From Rhizophagus irregularis (taxonomy: Eukaryota; Glomeromycota; Glomeromycetes; Glomerales; Glomeraceae): a DNA stretch of 64,000 bases. The notes under the pieces are model-generated. The model was given only the letters and a program-made list of their open reading frames with translations. It had not been told where the DNA came from and did not search any database. Position 1 is the first letter of the stretch. Every line of letters starts with the position of its first letter. The position numbers and the translations under genes were made by a program. Positions 48,209 to 59,993 of this stretch are shown piece after piece. The DNA lies in the NCBI RefSeq assembly GCF_026210795.1, contig NC_089443.1, positions 744,001-808,000 of the forward strand, written 5' to 3'.

Positions 48209-50355
48209 TTAATAATTCTGAAGCTTATTTAAATTATTTTTTGCTAACTCATATCCTTGTTTGGCAGATTTTTCATACCAATAAATCGCTTTATCTATGT
48301 CTTTTGTAATTCCATTTCCTTTTTCAAAAAATACGGCAAGGTTATTTTGTGCTACCATATTTCCTGAATCTGCTGATTTTTGATATAATTTAAATGCTTT
48401 TTGTTTATCAATTTTGGTTCCAATACCTAAATCATAACAATATCCTAACATTGTTAATCCCTTTATATGTCCTTCTTCAGCTGATTGTTTTAACAATTCA
48501 AAAGCTTTATTATAATCTTTTTCAACACCAATTCCATCTTTATATGAAATACCAAGATTATACACTGCACCTATAACTCCATTATTTCTAGCTTTTTCAT
48601 AATATTCAAATGCTAATTTTTTATTTTTTATAGTTCCATATTCATGTTCATAACACGAACCAACAAAATTTTGTGCTAATGTATGATTTTTTTCTGATGC
48701 ATTAATAAACAAATTAAATGCTTTATCATTATTTTCACTTGTTATAATTCCACAATAATTAAAATATCCAAGAATAAAAATAGAATTTGAACTATTTTGG
48801 TTATTTAATAACCAATTATAAAATTCTTGTGAATTTAAATTATGATTATTAAAATACTCAATAACTTGCTGCCTTTCTAAATTCAATTCAATTCCTTCAT
48901 TTTTTAATTTATAAATAAAATCATTTATTTCATCAACTAGTATAAGGTTAAAATCTTTTTCAGTTGAAAGATTTTCTTGTTTACTTGATATTGACATAGA
49001 ATCAATTTCTTTAGTATTCATTTTATCAAAATTTGGAATAAATTGAGATGTTATAAAAAAATCATCATCTTGTTCATTTGACATTTGATGGTGATCTACT
49101 ATTACATCTAATTTTGTAATTATTGCATGTAGCCAATCAACTACTTGATATATAGTTGGACGATTATCTGGTTCCCCATCCCAACATTCTAAAACCAAAC
49201 ATAATTTAGAATTAATAATATTTAGAATATAAAATTTAAAAATTAAAATATTACTCACTGGTATAAATTTTAATATATTCTTCAGGAGTATCAGGAACAA
49301 CCGTTTCTCTAAAACCTTGTGAAATATCCATAGCTAAACCAATATTATATCCTTCATTCTCAACATAAAAAGGACGCTGCCCACTAGATATTTCCCAAAA
49401 TAATACGCCTATACTATAAATATCACTTTTTTCATTTAATGAGAACATTTGTGTTGATTGATTATCATTATTTCTTCGACTACTAAAGCTTTTTGGATCG
49501 ACATAAGGAAGCACACCAAATAATTTAGATTGTAAATTAGATGATGTTCCAATTCTTTTAGATAATCCAAAATCTGCTAATTTGATTATGTTTTTATGGA
49601 CTAGTATATTACAGGAGTGCTATTAAAGAAACATACATATATATCAAATTTTTTTAAAAATTAATAATACAATATGATTAATGATTAAATAAGGTTAAAT
49701 AAATTACCAAATCACGATGCACTATTCCTTCGTTATGTAAGCATGATACGGCACAAGATAACTGGTATGCCATATTATATTTGTCATCCCAAGTAAGCTT
49801 GTTAAAATTTTCCTTTAAATAATTTTGAAGAGTACCACCGTCGGCGTATTCCAATACTAACCGATAATTATTATGATTTTCTAATGATAAAAGAAGTAAT
49901 TACTAAATGAACTTTTGTAAAATTTTGAGATTAAAAGAGTATTATATTTATCAAGGTGATGTTAATAATACCTGACTCAAATTTTGTTATTCCATAGCAC
50001 CTAATAATGTTATCATGGAAATCAACTTTGCATTGAATTTTTAACTGAATAAAAAATAAAATATTTGAAATAAATATAGTAGATAAAAATCCATAGACGA
50101 AAAAAAATGTATTATATTGCATTAAAATACCTCACGAACGATTTCTTTCATGGAGTTATTAAGACTAATAAACGATTTTAATGCAACTAGTTTTCTTGAA
50201 TTTTTCCAATTTGCACGATATACGTTTCCGAAACCTCCAGTACCAATATGATGAATATTATTAAATTCTTCATATTTATAAAGTTTTAAATGTTCTTTAC
50301 CAACAGCTTCTTCAATCCAATTAACCCATTCATTTGTATTTTTGGTATCTTGCAT
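48209..50355 (-). CDS. Protein kinase with C-terminal Sel1 repeats, 603 aa
   Basis: Five exons in phase: 50355-50131, 50044-49972, 49880-49708, 49619-49259 and 49188-48209. The kinase has loop GTGGFG at 38-43, Lys 60, an HRD loop with Asp 156 and DFG at 173-175, and closes with CWDGEPDNRPT, so it is probably an active TKL-type enzyme. About 130 residues of low-complexity linker follow, then about five Sel1 repeats (AVYNLGISYKDGIGVEKDYN, AQNNLAVFFEKGNGITKD), usually protein-protein scaffolds. No four-helix bundle is present. It is the best-preserved simple member of the local family. Confidence 0.88.
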
Positions 50356-50729
50356 TTTGATATTATCGAACGTATTGAATAATAAAAGCTAACAGAAAGT
50401 TAAAAAAAAAATTGAAAAGTTAAAGTTTCATTGTGTATGCCTATTATATAAATTTTTTTTTTTCCGAATAGTCGCACAACGTACAGCGTGATTTTTAGTA
50501 TTACCAGTCAATCAGTCGATACCTCAACCATGGCACCGCAGTACCGCAGTAATTTACATATAATAACGTCATCGTTAAAATTTTTTAAAACAATTTTTTT
50601 CCACGAAAAAATAAATCTGTTAAAAAAAAAAAATTCTTTTTTTAAAAATTTAGTCTTACATACGAAATAGTAAAGTCTGTTAGGCTTCAAATCAATTTTT
50701 TATTATTTTTAACTCTCTAGATTCTCAGA

Positions 50730-52115
50730 CTGACTTCCAATCGGACGATCGTGTGAATAATGAAATTAGGGTGAGTCAGTGCGTCAGTGCGTCACCATAA
50801 AATTTATTTCACGTGATCATATTACTTATACTTACTATTTATTATACGTATTTTTATTTTAAAAGGACTTTTACTAAAACAGTTGAGGATAAATGCATTA
50901 ACTTTTTTGGCCATAAATTATTTTTATCAATAAGCGAAGAAGCTAGTTCCATTGATTCAGGAGGGTCCGATTGATCAACATCTGTAATTTTTTGATTTGT
51001 AATAATTTGTAATCATCCGGACTTATGTCTTCTGGCGTCATTACATGGAATCCGAGCTAATTCTACATCGGATCCTTGGGCGAAATTAGTATAGCCATAT
51101 TCAATTTATATTTTACCTTAAAAAGATATAAAAATAAGTACGATATTACTGGACAGACCAGTAATTAAGAAATTTTTTGTTTTCTTTTCTTTCGGATAAA
51201 TGTGGCGTACTTTTTTTGATCTTATCCAAGAAGAGTTATAGTGATTTTTAATTAGAATCACTTATTTATAGACGGATCCATTAAATTTTTATTGTATTAA
51301 TAATGTAATATAATATGAACTAAATTTGTTTGTAAAATGTTCGTGCACTAAGGCAACTCTTGGCATTTTATTTCACATTCTTTAAGTTAATTTTCAATAA
51401 ATATTTTACAGGATTCTATTTTATATGTTCAATACACCTTTTAAATAGTATGTGGAATGCAATGATACGCTTTTTTTTTAAAACAAACAAGGACGTTATG
51501 TAATGATATATAAATGTGATTTTAAAACGGTTATAAGTTATAACATAAATTATAATTTATTACTGTTTACACATCTTGATAAACTCTCCATATAGGTGGA
51601 TTTCAAGAAAAAGTTGTCAAGCACGCAACATTTCTACCCTTAAAAGGAATACTATATTATTTTTTTTTCTTATAGGAAGTTCTTAGACTTTCAAATCATA
51701 CACAATCATAAAGCGATAATCGTTGACGAAATTCTGAGAGAATCCTTAATAAAATAGACTGAATATTTATTTTTTTAACTTTAGCTAAAATAAGATATAT
51801 AATTTCAAAAAGTATAAATTTCAAAAAGTATAATCTTTAAGATGATGATCAATCAAGAACATCACGTGTTATAATAAATGATTCAACCATTGATACGATG
51901 GATGCAGTTGTTCAAGCCTGGTCTCTCGTATCTTCTCACCTTTATCGTCACATTATAATAACATAATAATATATCAAGATAATAATGAAATATCAAACAT
52001 GAATTAACGCATAAAAATATTTATTAACAGTAAGATATAAAATATAGTGTTGCTAAGAAATTGTTCTGCTTATATATAGGAAATTTATTAATTTAAGTGA
52101 GGAGATTATAAAAAA
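50730..52115. repeat. Duplicated flank blocks, copy 2
   Basis: The first 390 bases repeat 42870-43330 and the rest repeats 35290-36440, all in direct orientation. The two blocks are adjacent here but apart elsewhere, so this locus joins segments from two duplications. Confidence 0.65.
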
Positions 52116-52129
52116 GCAAAGCGTAATAT

Positions 52130-52375
52130 AAAATGTGCGGGTTTCCTTTTAAAGAGGTGCAATTGTGCTATGGCAGCTGTAAGATATTTTAGATATTAGA
52201 AAAACTGAAATTCAGAAAAAATTTAAAATTATTTAAGGAATTTATTGAATGTATTAAAAAGATAAAAAAAATTCGTTTCACATATCAGTAATTATACAAA
52301 CTTATAAAAGACATTTAATCTCTTTTAGAATTTTCAAATAGAATGGATCAATTAACTATAAATTAATCATTAACT
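52130..52375 (+). pseudogene. Four-helix bundle fragment of the kinase family
   Basis: On the plus strand it resembles the bundle exon of the 31.1 and 56.2 kb genes (FKEFIECIKKIKKIR, and NRMDQLT near 52340), with stops and deletions. It is in the opposite orientation to its intact relatives. Confidence 0.65.
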
Positions 52376-52464
52376 CTAACTAAAAATGTGACCAAAGTAG
52401 AAGCAAATTTATTGTACATTTCATAGTCTTATTTATTTATTAAATATACTCAATCTATATCTAT

Positions 52465-52560
52465 ACTAAATAATAATTGTTTTTGTAACGTTTAGACTTT
52501 ATACTAACCTTGTATTGGGTCACTTGTGTTAGCCACGTCACGCTTTTTTTTTACATATAG
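52465..52560 (+). repeat. Second copy of the 48.0 kb short repeat
   Basis: It shares TTGTAACGTTTAGACT and CACGTCACGCTTTTTTTTTA with 47960-48120. It abuts the T-rich repeat that follows. Confidence 0.4.
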
Positions 52561-52574
52561 CTTTCCGACATTTG

Positions 52575-53575
52575 AGTTGTATAATCTAATCCAATTCCGG
52601 TTAATGAAATAAATTTTTCTTTTTTCGAACCGTTTTGAATTCTTTTCAGTTCCCTTTTTTTTTAATTTCTTTTTTTTCTTGAATCGATCTTTTACTTTCG
52701 GTTCTTTCTTTTTTTATTTTTCCTCTTTTCTCTTTCGAACCACCTTTTTCCTTTCTTTCCCCTTTTTTTTAAAAATTTTCGTTTTTTTTTCCGGTTTGGT
52801 TTTTTTTTCAAACCCGAGAATATTTTTGGTTTTTTTTCCCAAACTAAAAATTTTTTATTTTTTTATTAAATAATCCTATTGTTTGGTCTTTTAAGACCAA
52901 TTTTTATATTATTGTTTTTTTCGGTCTTTTTTTTAGACCATATTATAATTTTTTTTTATTCAGTCTTTTTGGACCGTATTATTGTCCTTTTTCGGAATTT
53001 TTTTTCGGTACTTATTTTTTTTACGGATTCCTTTTTTTTCGAAAATTTCCCTTTTTTTAAACCGATTTCTTTCTTTATCCTTTTATCCTTTTTCTTTTCC
53101 CCCAAATTTTATTTTTCTTTTTTTTTTCAAATTTTCTTTATTGTTATTTTTTTTTCGTTTTTGAATTCTTTTTTCGTTTTTCTTTTTTTGACTTTTTTCC
53201 CAATCCGAAAAAAATTTTTTCACCTTTCTTTTTTCGGTTTGGCTTTTCTTTTCGAATTTTTTTTTCCCGAACCACATTCTTAAGCTTGGATCGGTGGTCG
53301 GATTGACGCTGCGGCACCACGGTAATTGCCTTTTTTTTCCCGATTCTTATTATTATTATTATTATTATTTCCCCTATTTTTTAGGCTTAATAATAGACTG
53401 ACATATCTGATATAATTTACTTCATATTTATTTATTTTTGTAATAATAGATCGGTATAGTAAATTTTATGGGAAATTGTTTTTTCATGACAATAGATCGT
53501 TATAATTGATTTTTTTTATAATTGATTTTTTGAGGGATTTTTTTTCATATTAATTAGTGAGATATTTTTTTTCTA
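52575..53575 (-). repeat. A-rich dispersed repeat with small hairpins, copy 2 (inverted)
   Basis: Reverse complement of the 355-990 type, including TTTGGTCTTTTAAGACC near 52882, the CCCCAAATTTTATTTTTC block near 53100 and TTAGTGAGATATT near 53558. Phe-rich open frames at 52679-52873 and 52879-53283 arise from T-runs and are not genes. Confidence 0.7.
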
Positions 53576-53924
53576 GGGGATGTAATTTTTTTAATGCTAC
53601 AATGGAATTTTTTAAGATAAAAAAAAAGATTTTTTTTATAACAATGTTACAATAAACTTCTTTTTTTGAAATAAATTTGTAAATTTCACAGTACTGCAAC
53701 ATTTATTTCGTGTGATAAATAAAATTTACGTTTAATAATAATATTTCATATACTGTATAACACTTGCACACAATTCATTGTTATTTGTACAATCATATAA
53801 TTGTGTAATTTATTACATTTATTTCCTATTAATCCCATCATAATAATAGTAAAAAACTGGACCTATTCACACTGCATGGCAAATAAAATATAATTGTATT
53901 TATTATTACTCTCTTACTTTATCG

Positions 53925-53957
53925 TCCCTGGCGCAACGCGACGGGTTACGCCTAGTG
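53925..53957 (+). mobile_element. Possible Helitron 3' end, degenerate
   Basis: GACGGGTTACGCCTAGT resembles the end at 54241-54270, but the preceding hairpin is imperfect. Confidence 0.35.
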
Positions 53958-54240
53958 AATTACTAAAATCAAAAGTGTTAAAAATCGAAATTGAAAAACT
54001 TCAAAAAGGGAAAATGAAATATTTTTATGAACTTAGATATGTAAATCATTTTATTATAAATAGGAGATAGATAGATTTGATTTGATTTAGGAAAAAGTGG
54101 TTTTTTTTGAATTCTATTTTTATAATTTATAGTATTACATTATTAATTTAGAACCAAGCATTATATCATAATTGTGTAATTTTATATTATTAATAAAACA
54201 TCATTTTTGTCAACGCTCAAGGTGGCAACGTTACAGTATA

Positions 54241-54270
54241 CCGTTGCAAAGCAACGGGTTAACGGCTAGT
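54241..54270 (+). mobile_element. Helitron-type 3' end
   Basis: A perfect 7-bp hairpin CCGTTGC-AAA-GCAACGG is followed after 8 bases by CTAG and then T. A hairpin a few bases before CTRR, inserted ahead of a T, is the Helitron 3' signature. No helicase gene is nearby, so the element would be non-autonomous or truncated. Confidence 0.55.
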
Positions 54271-54574
54271 TGAATTATAAAAATTTAACCATTATATTCA
54301 AATACAATATAATTGACTCATCAAACTGCATGTTAATGGCACTCATTCGTTATTTCAGATTTAGCAAGGACGTGAGTTGTATATCTAATCTAATTTCTTC
54401 TTCGTGCGTATTTAAAATTTCATTTAGTTAATTCATAAAATTTTTGTTAAAAGCTTGTCTTCTTACCAAGACAATGTTTTTTAACAACAGTATCAGCTTT
54501 ATATTTTTAGTCTGTAAAATTATTTGTCTCGCTTACTCGTTTTTTTAGATGTCGAAATTCATTAATGAGATCTT

Positions 54575-55735
54575 TTTCTTTATTTTTTTAATTGTGAACT
54601 TCATACATTTTTGAGATTTTTGGCCTAAATTCAGGATCATGATCAACAGCTCAAAACAGAATAATAATGAATTTTATAAAACAAAAGTTGGATCACAAAT
54701 ACATATAACTATCTTTTTACATACCTTCAAGTGCTAAGTTTACGAATGTCAGAGGCATTTGACTATTGATTCCCGATATGACATTTATTATTACGCTACT
54801 ATATCAGTTATTTTTAAAATACCAACATATTGCTCATAAGTGTTATTTTTTCTGCAATTTCCCAGAGTAACTACAAACTTCACATTTATGGTCATATTTG
54901 AATTATGAGCCCTCTCTAATAATTCAGAGGCGCAATAACGAACTCGTTCTAATTTTTGGCTATGTTTTAATGAAGCCGCGATCCTCTAATAATTAACGAC
55001 TAAATTAAAATTTGCTTGTTTTGCTGTTTCGGTTTAATGTAATTAATATATTCTCAGCTCTAATATCATGATGCACAATCTAAAAAGAAAAACAAAAAAA
55101 TAAATTAAAAAGTAATTAAATAAATAAAGCAATAATGAAAACTTTCATGATGTTTACCTCAACGGCTCAAAAAATTTCAATATCAAGAGACGTACATAAT
55201 TTTAATATAATGTCAAATCGATCTTTGTATAATATTCAAGTAAATTACCATATTCAGCCTATTCAGATACCAAATACCATTTATCTCTTTCACAAATAAG
55301 CCCATAAATTCTTGTAATAATTTGCCAATCATGAAGTTCTTTTAAGAATTGTAATTAATTTTGTACTTTAGCTTTTTCTCCCTCAGAAATAATTTTAAAA
55401 GCGAATTAGCCCTTCATCTTTATTTTAATATTATTAACCCATTTAGTCACGCGCCCATCTTCACATGGTTCCTCATCAGTTTTTTCGTAATCGGTTATTT
55501 TTAATTGACGTGTTGCGAAAATTTTATCAATCTTTGATTGAACCATTTCAATTAATCTGTCATTAACATTTTATCATTATTATTATTTGAATGTTTTACT
55601 TGTTCATCTAAAGGTTTTGCCATTGTAATTATTCGTCGCGTTGACTTCTAATACCATCGAGGAAAATTCATCAGATAATTCTTTGATGTCAAATCCAACT
55701 TCTTTAACAATTTTTACCAAATACTAAATAAATAT
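54575..55735 (-). pseudogene. Decayed pseudokinase of the local family
   Basis: On the minus strand it matches the exons 39126-38533 and 38459-38096 and the start of 38019-37292 of the double-pseudokinase gene, with the introns in the same places. Many deletions and stops break it. The Sel1 part is missing. Confidence 0.75.
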
Positions 55736-56076
55736 CTATCTATATAATTAAAAAAATTTGTAACGTTTAGATTACCTGTATAAATAAATTCTAAATTGTG
55801 CAACCTTACTTCTATTGGCCAGTTTATTACGTGCGTGACGACGTGATGTCGCGACGTTAAACAAATTCAAAAAAGCGAACGATCATATAGGCGCAAACAC
55901 ATTAATAGATCATATTAAATGTTACACAATATTAGTAATTAATATTGTATGTCTAAACGTAATAGATCAGGTGTAGAGGCGCAGATGAATAACACATTGG
56001 ACAATTCAAAGATTATTTATATAGGCTAATCTAAACGTTAGTCACACAAACACAATTTTTTTAATTATGTAGATTG
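55736..56076. repeat. Foldback element with TCTA-YATAATTAAAAAAATT ends
   Basis: The plus-strand start at 55736 and the minus-strand start at about 56076 share TAATTAAAAAAATT and AACGTTTAGATTA, giving inverted ends around 340 bp. The left end is also present at 19248. GC-rich palindromic sequence lies near 55828-55858. It could be a foldback transposon or two facing Helitron ends. Confidence 0.4.
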
Positions 56077-56164
56077 AATCCAATCAATACTTTTCTTTAT
56101 TTACATGTAAACATTTATATTATATATTATTAATATACAAATAAATATCCAAAAAAAATTTATA

Positions 56165-58539
56165 TCATATATTGTAATTAATATTATTTTCGATACACAT
56201 TTCTTTAGCTTTAGCATGATTTTTTAATGCAGCCCTTTTTAAATATTCAGCACCTTGATTTTTATCTTTTATAATACCATTACCACCATTCAAATAAACT
56301 TTTCCAGTAATATACATCGCAGCAGAATTTCCTGAACTTGCTGCTTTTTTTAAATATCTAAGAGCTTCAAAAGAATTTGCATTAACACCATCACCTTGCC
56401 ATAAACACAATCCATACATTAATTGAGCGGAAGGATTTCCTTTATCCGCAGTTTCTTTAAATAATTCCGCTGCGGCCTTATTCCTTACTTTTTTATCAAT
56501 CTGTTGTAATTCGGGAATTTCCTTATCATGAAAATCATGATAATAATAATAACCCAACAAATATTTTGCTTCAAGACTTGTCGATGAATGATACTTGAAA
56601 CTTTCCCACGCTAATCGTTTGTTACCATTTTCGGCTTTATGTTCACGAATTGCATCATCAACGGAAAGGATCGTAATTGAGATAATATTTTGAATTTGAT
56701 TACTTGGATTGTCATCATCATCTTCTATTATAATTGGTTCATCAAAACAACCATGTCTAGCGGAAGTTTGAAATTTTACATTTTTCATAGTTAATTGATC
56801 TATTCTATTTGAATATTCTATAAGAGCTTGTTTATCATCAGGTGCGCCACAAACATTTATCAACATATCATTAATTTCTCTAATATCATTTCTCATTTTT
56901 AATAGTTCATCCCTAGATTGTACAACAAAAGAAAAATTTAAGCTTCTCATATATCCATTAAATTCTAATATAAGATCATTAAAATCTTGTTCAATATTAG
57001 AAGCAGCGAAATATTTTAGAAGTTTGTGTAATTTACTAATACGTGAGACGAACTTTCTTATCTTTTCCATACATCTAATAAATTCTTTAAATAACCTTAA
57101 ATTTTCTTCCTTAGAAAAAAATTCCGTATTTTCAAGTTTTCTAATATTTAAATCTCTTACAGCGGCCATAGCACAATTACACCTATTTAAAAGAAACCCA
57201 CATAATTCTTTATTATGTTTTGCTTTTTCATATAAAAGTAAAACTTCTTCACCTAATTTAATAAATTTATCTATAAGTGGAATAAATTCCCCAAAATTTT
57301 GTGCTACCCTGCTCAAATTAATCAGATCAGAAAATACTTGATGCATATCAGGTCTATCATCTGGATTATCTTGCCAACATCCTAAAAAATTATTTTTATT
57401 CAAAATATAAAATTTAGCAATTATAAAAATCAGAAGAAATATAATAAATGAAGTCATACTTGTATAAATATTAATGTAATCATTTGGTGTACCGACAATT
57501 GGAATTTCTCTCTTTCCTTTTATAATATCGAATAAAAGCGTTGCCATTTTAAGACGATCATTATAATAAGATTCAAATGGTTGTCGTCCAGATGATATTT
57601 CCCATATGAGTACTCCAGCACTGTACACATCTGATTTCTTACCATTGTTGTTTGTTTGATTATCGAGACGTTGTGGATCAATATAAGGTATTTTCCCAAA
57701 AACATCTTTTACAGAATTTGATACTCCAGCTCTGCGTGAAAGACCAAAGTCTGCTAATTTGATCATATTTTGATGAACCAAGATATTATCAGAATGCTAA
57801 GAATATTAAAATTAATAGTTAATGTTTGATGATTACTTGCGAATTAGAAGAACAAATAAATAAATACTTTACTAGATCATTATGAACGATATCTTTTTGA
57901 TGTATACATGAGACAGCATCAGCAATTTGAATTGCAAATTGTAATTTAATATTCCAATCTAATTTATTGAAATTATCTTTTAAATAATCTTTTAATGTAC
58001 CATTATCTGCATATTCAAGAATAAACAAGTAATTTGATTCCATGCCATCTATTCAAATATATGAATAAATAAATTTCTCAGACCTATTTAAATTTAATAT
58101 ATTTAATTTAGATTTTATAGTATATCATATATCCTATACTTACTTGTATTACTTGCAATACCGAAAAATTGAATAATATTTGTGTGAAAATTAACTCTAT
58201 GCATTAATTTTATCTAAAAAAAAAAAAATTATATGTATATATTTAGGAACTGTAAGAAAATGATAATAATTCTTATCGTGTTATAACCTTAAATACCTCA
58301 TTAACAATTTCTTTCATGATATCATTACCGTTCGTCAAAGATTTTAATGCAACAACGGTATTTGAACTCTTCCAATTAGCTCGATAAACATTACCAAACG
58401 CTCCACTACCTATGCGTTTTATATTTTGAAACTCACTATAATCGTGATGATTAATATATTCATTAGAAATTCCATCTTTAATCCATTGAATCCATTTATT
58501 ATCCGTATCACTATTTTTATTATTAGAATTTCTCGACAT
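56165..58539 (-). CDS. Kinase / MLKL-like four-helix bundle / Sel1 protein, 680 aa
   Basis: Five exons in phase: 58539-58297, 58213-58144, 58048-57873, 57796-57460 and 57381-56165. I chose the Met at 58539 because the paralogues start at the same place. The kinase has loop GSGAFG at 44-49, Lys 66, an HND loop with Asp 162 and DFG at 179-181, so it is probably active. After CWQDNPDDRPD comes the helical bundle (about 305-435, with AKHNKELCGFLLNRC), then directly an Asp-rich linker and Sel1 repeats (about 480-670). Compared with the gene at 31141 the whole pseudokinase is missing, with the join between SARH and FDEP. The 78-bp intron 57459-57382 is free of stops and a multiple of three, so it could be retained. 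Confidence 0.85.
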
Positions 58540-58579
58540 GTTTAAAAGAGTCTGGAGAAAAGTCAATACCATTTTATTT

Positions 58580-59215
58580 ACTTTTACTATTTGTGTGACA
58601 AATAGATCTTCCGGTGTTACATTTGTACAGCATGTCGATGTTGAAAATTACGCCATTAAACATTTTTTTTTATCACCGCATTTTTTCTCGGATAAGAGTG
58701 TCAATAACTTATGCACGACTATTGTAAAAATACGTAGACCTAATATATAATTGGACGAATCTAACTATATAACTATATATCCGATGTGCTATTTGCTATT
58801 GTCATACCCTACTTCAAAGGCACTGGGTGCGGGTTTCTATTCATGCACGATGCCGATCATAAACTGTATTAATAAATTTCAACGATCATAATTCCGACAA
58901 TTCTAAATCCTGACAACCAAGAATCCAATACGACAAGTCATTATTCTAACAAGTGATTATCTTGACAATTTCAAGTAAATTAAAAGAAAATTCATAATTT
59001 TATTAAATAAAGATTTCATTATGAAATTAAAATGCCATAGAGTAATTTAAAACATTAATATAGAGAAAAAATTTGTAATAGTAGATGGTTAAAGAAAGAA
59101 TATATTTTGAAAAATAAGAAAAAGAAGATCGAAAGAACAAATAAAAATGAAATAATTACATGGAATGCTAATAATAGTCCGGTTTTTTGTATTGATAAAA
59201 AGAAATCGAGATGAA
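58580..59215. other. Gene-free region upstream of the 56.2-58.5 kb gene
   Basis: The first 150 bases resemble the 5' flank of the paralogue at 42481 (GTGTTACATTTGTACAG near 58613). A run of ATTCTGACAA-like words lies at about 58885-58975. No gene is visible. Confidence 0.45.
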
Positions 59216-59356
59216 TTATAAACGTATAGGTTTGTACTTATTTCCGAAAGACGTTCATGATCTAGATAATTCGCCGGATCTAATCAAATGCAAGGAGTAC
59301 TATGAAGGGAATATTAAAACATGAGGAGAATTGACGCTGCTAATAATAATGTAGGT

Positions 59357-59993
59357 TAGAGGTCTGCAAACGGGACCCGGAACCCGGAAACCCTAACCCG
59401 GCCCGGATTCGGATCCGGGTTTGGGCCGGCAAATTTTCTTCAAAATTCACCCTGGCCGCCGCAGGGACGATGATTTTTTGTGATCACAGAATTTCACAGA
59501 AAATCACAAAATTTGGCTATAAAAATGTTGATAATTTTCAAGTTTTTGGCCTGATTTAGGATTTGAAATCATTATAATTCCGGCAGATACTAAATTTGGC
59601 CAGAATTTACGAATCGTAATGTTGGCCAACCTTGCATAATTCTGGCTAAATCACAAAATTTCACAAAATTTACTTTTATCACACACAAAATTTACTTTAT
59701 ACCGCCGCAAAAAATCATCGTCCGGGTCCGGGCCGGCACATGAATTTTCGTCAAACCCGGATTTTCGTAATTCTGGCCAAAATCGTCTTAATTCCGGCCG
59801 AAATTAAACTGGCCAAAATTAAGTTGGCCAATTTTTTTGTTTTTACAACAAAATAAAATAATAAAAGTCCGGGTCCGGTCCGGGCCGGGTTTTTGATATT
59901 TTAAGTCCGGTCCGGTCCGGGCCGGGCACTTTATGTTAATTTCCAAGTGCGGGCCGGGCCGGGTTGTAAAATAGTGGTCAATGCAGACCTCTA
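59357..59993. mobile_element. GC-rich hAT-like MITE, 637 bp
   Basis: Perfect 12-bp inverted ends TAGAGGTCTGCA are flanked by an exact 8-bp duplication ATGTAGGT (59349-59356 and 59994-60001). Inside are CCGGGTCCGG/GGCCGGG repeats near both ends and TTCTGGCC and TCACAAAATTT repeats in the middle, and no transposase. The local GC content is far above that of the window. Confidence 0.88.

Noticed and set aside
52679-53283. Phe-rich open frames that look like membrane proteins
   Set aside because: They come from T-runs on the other strand of the same repeat family.
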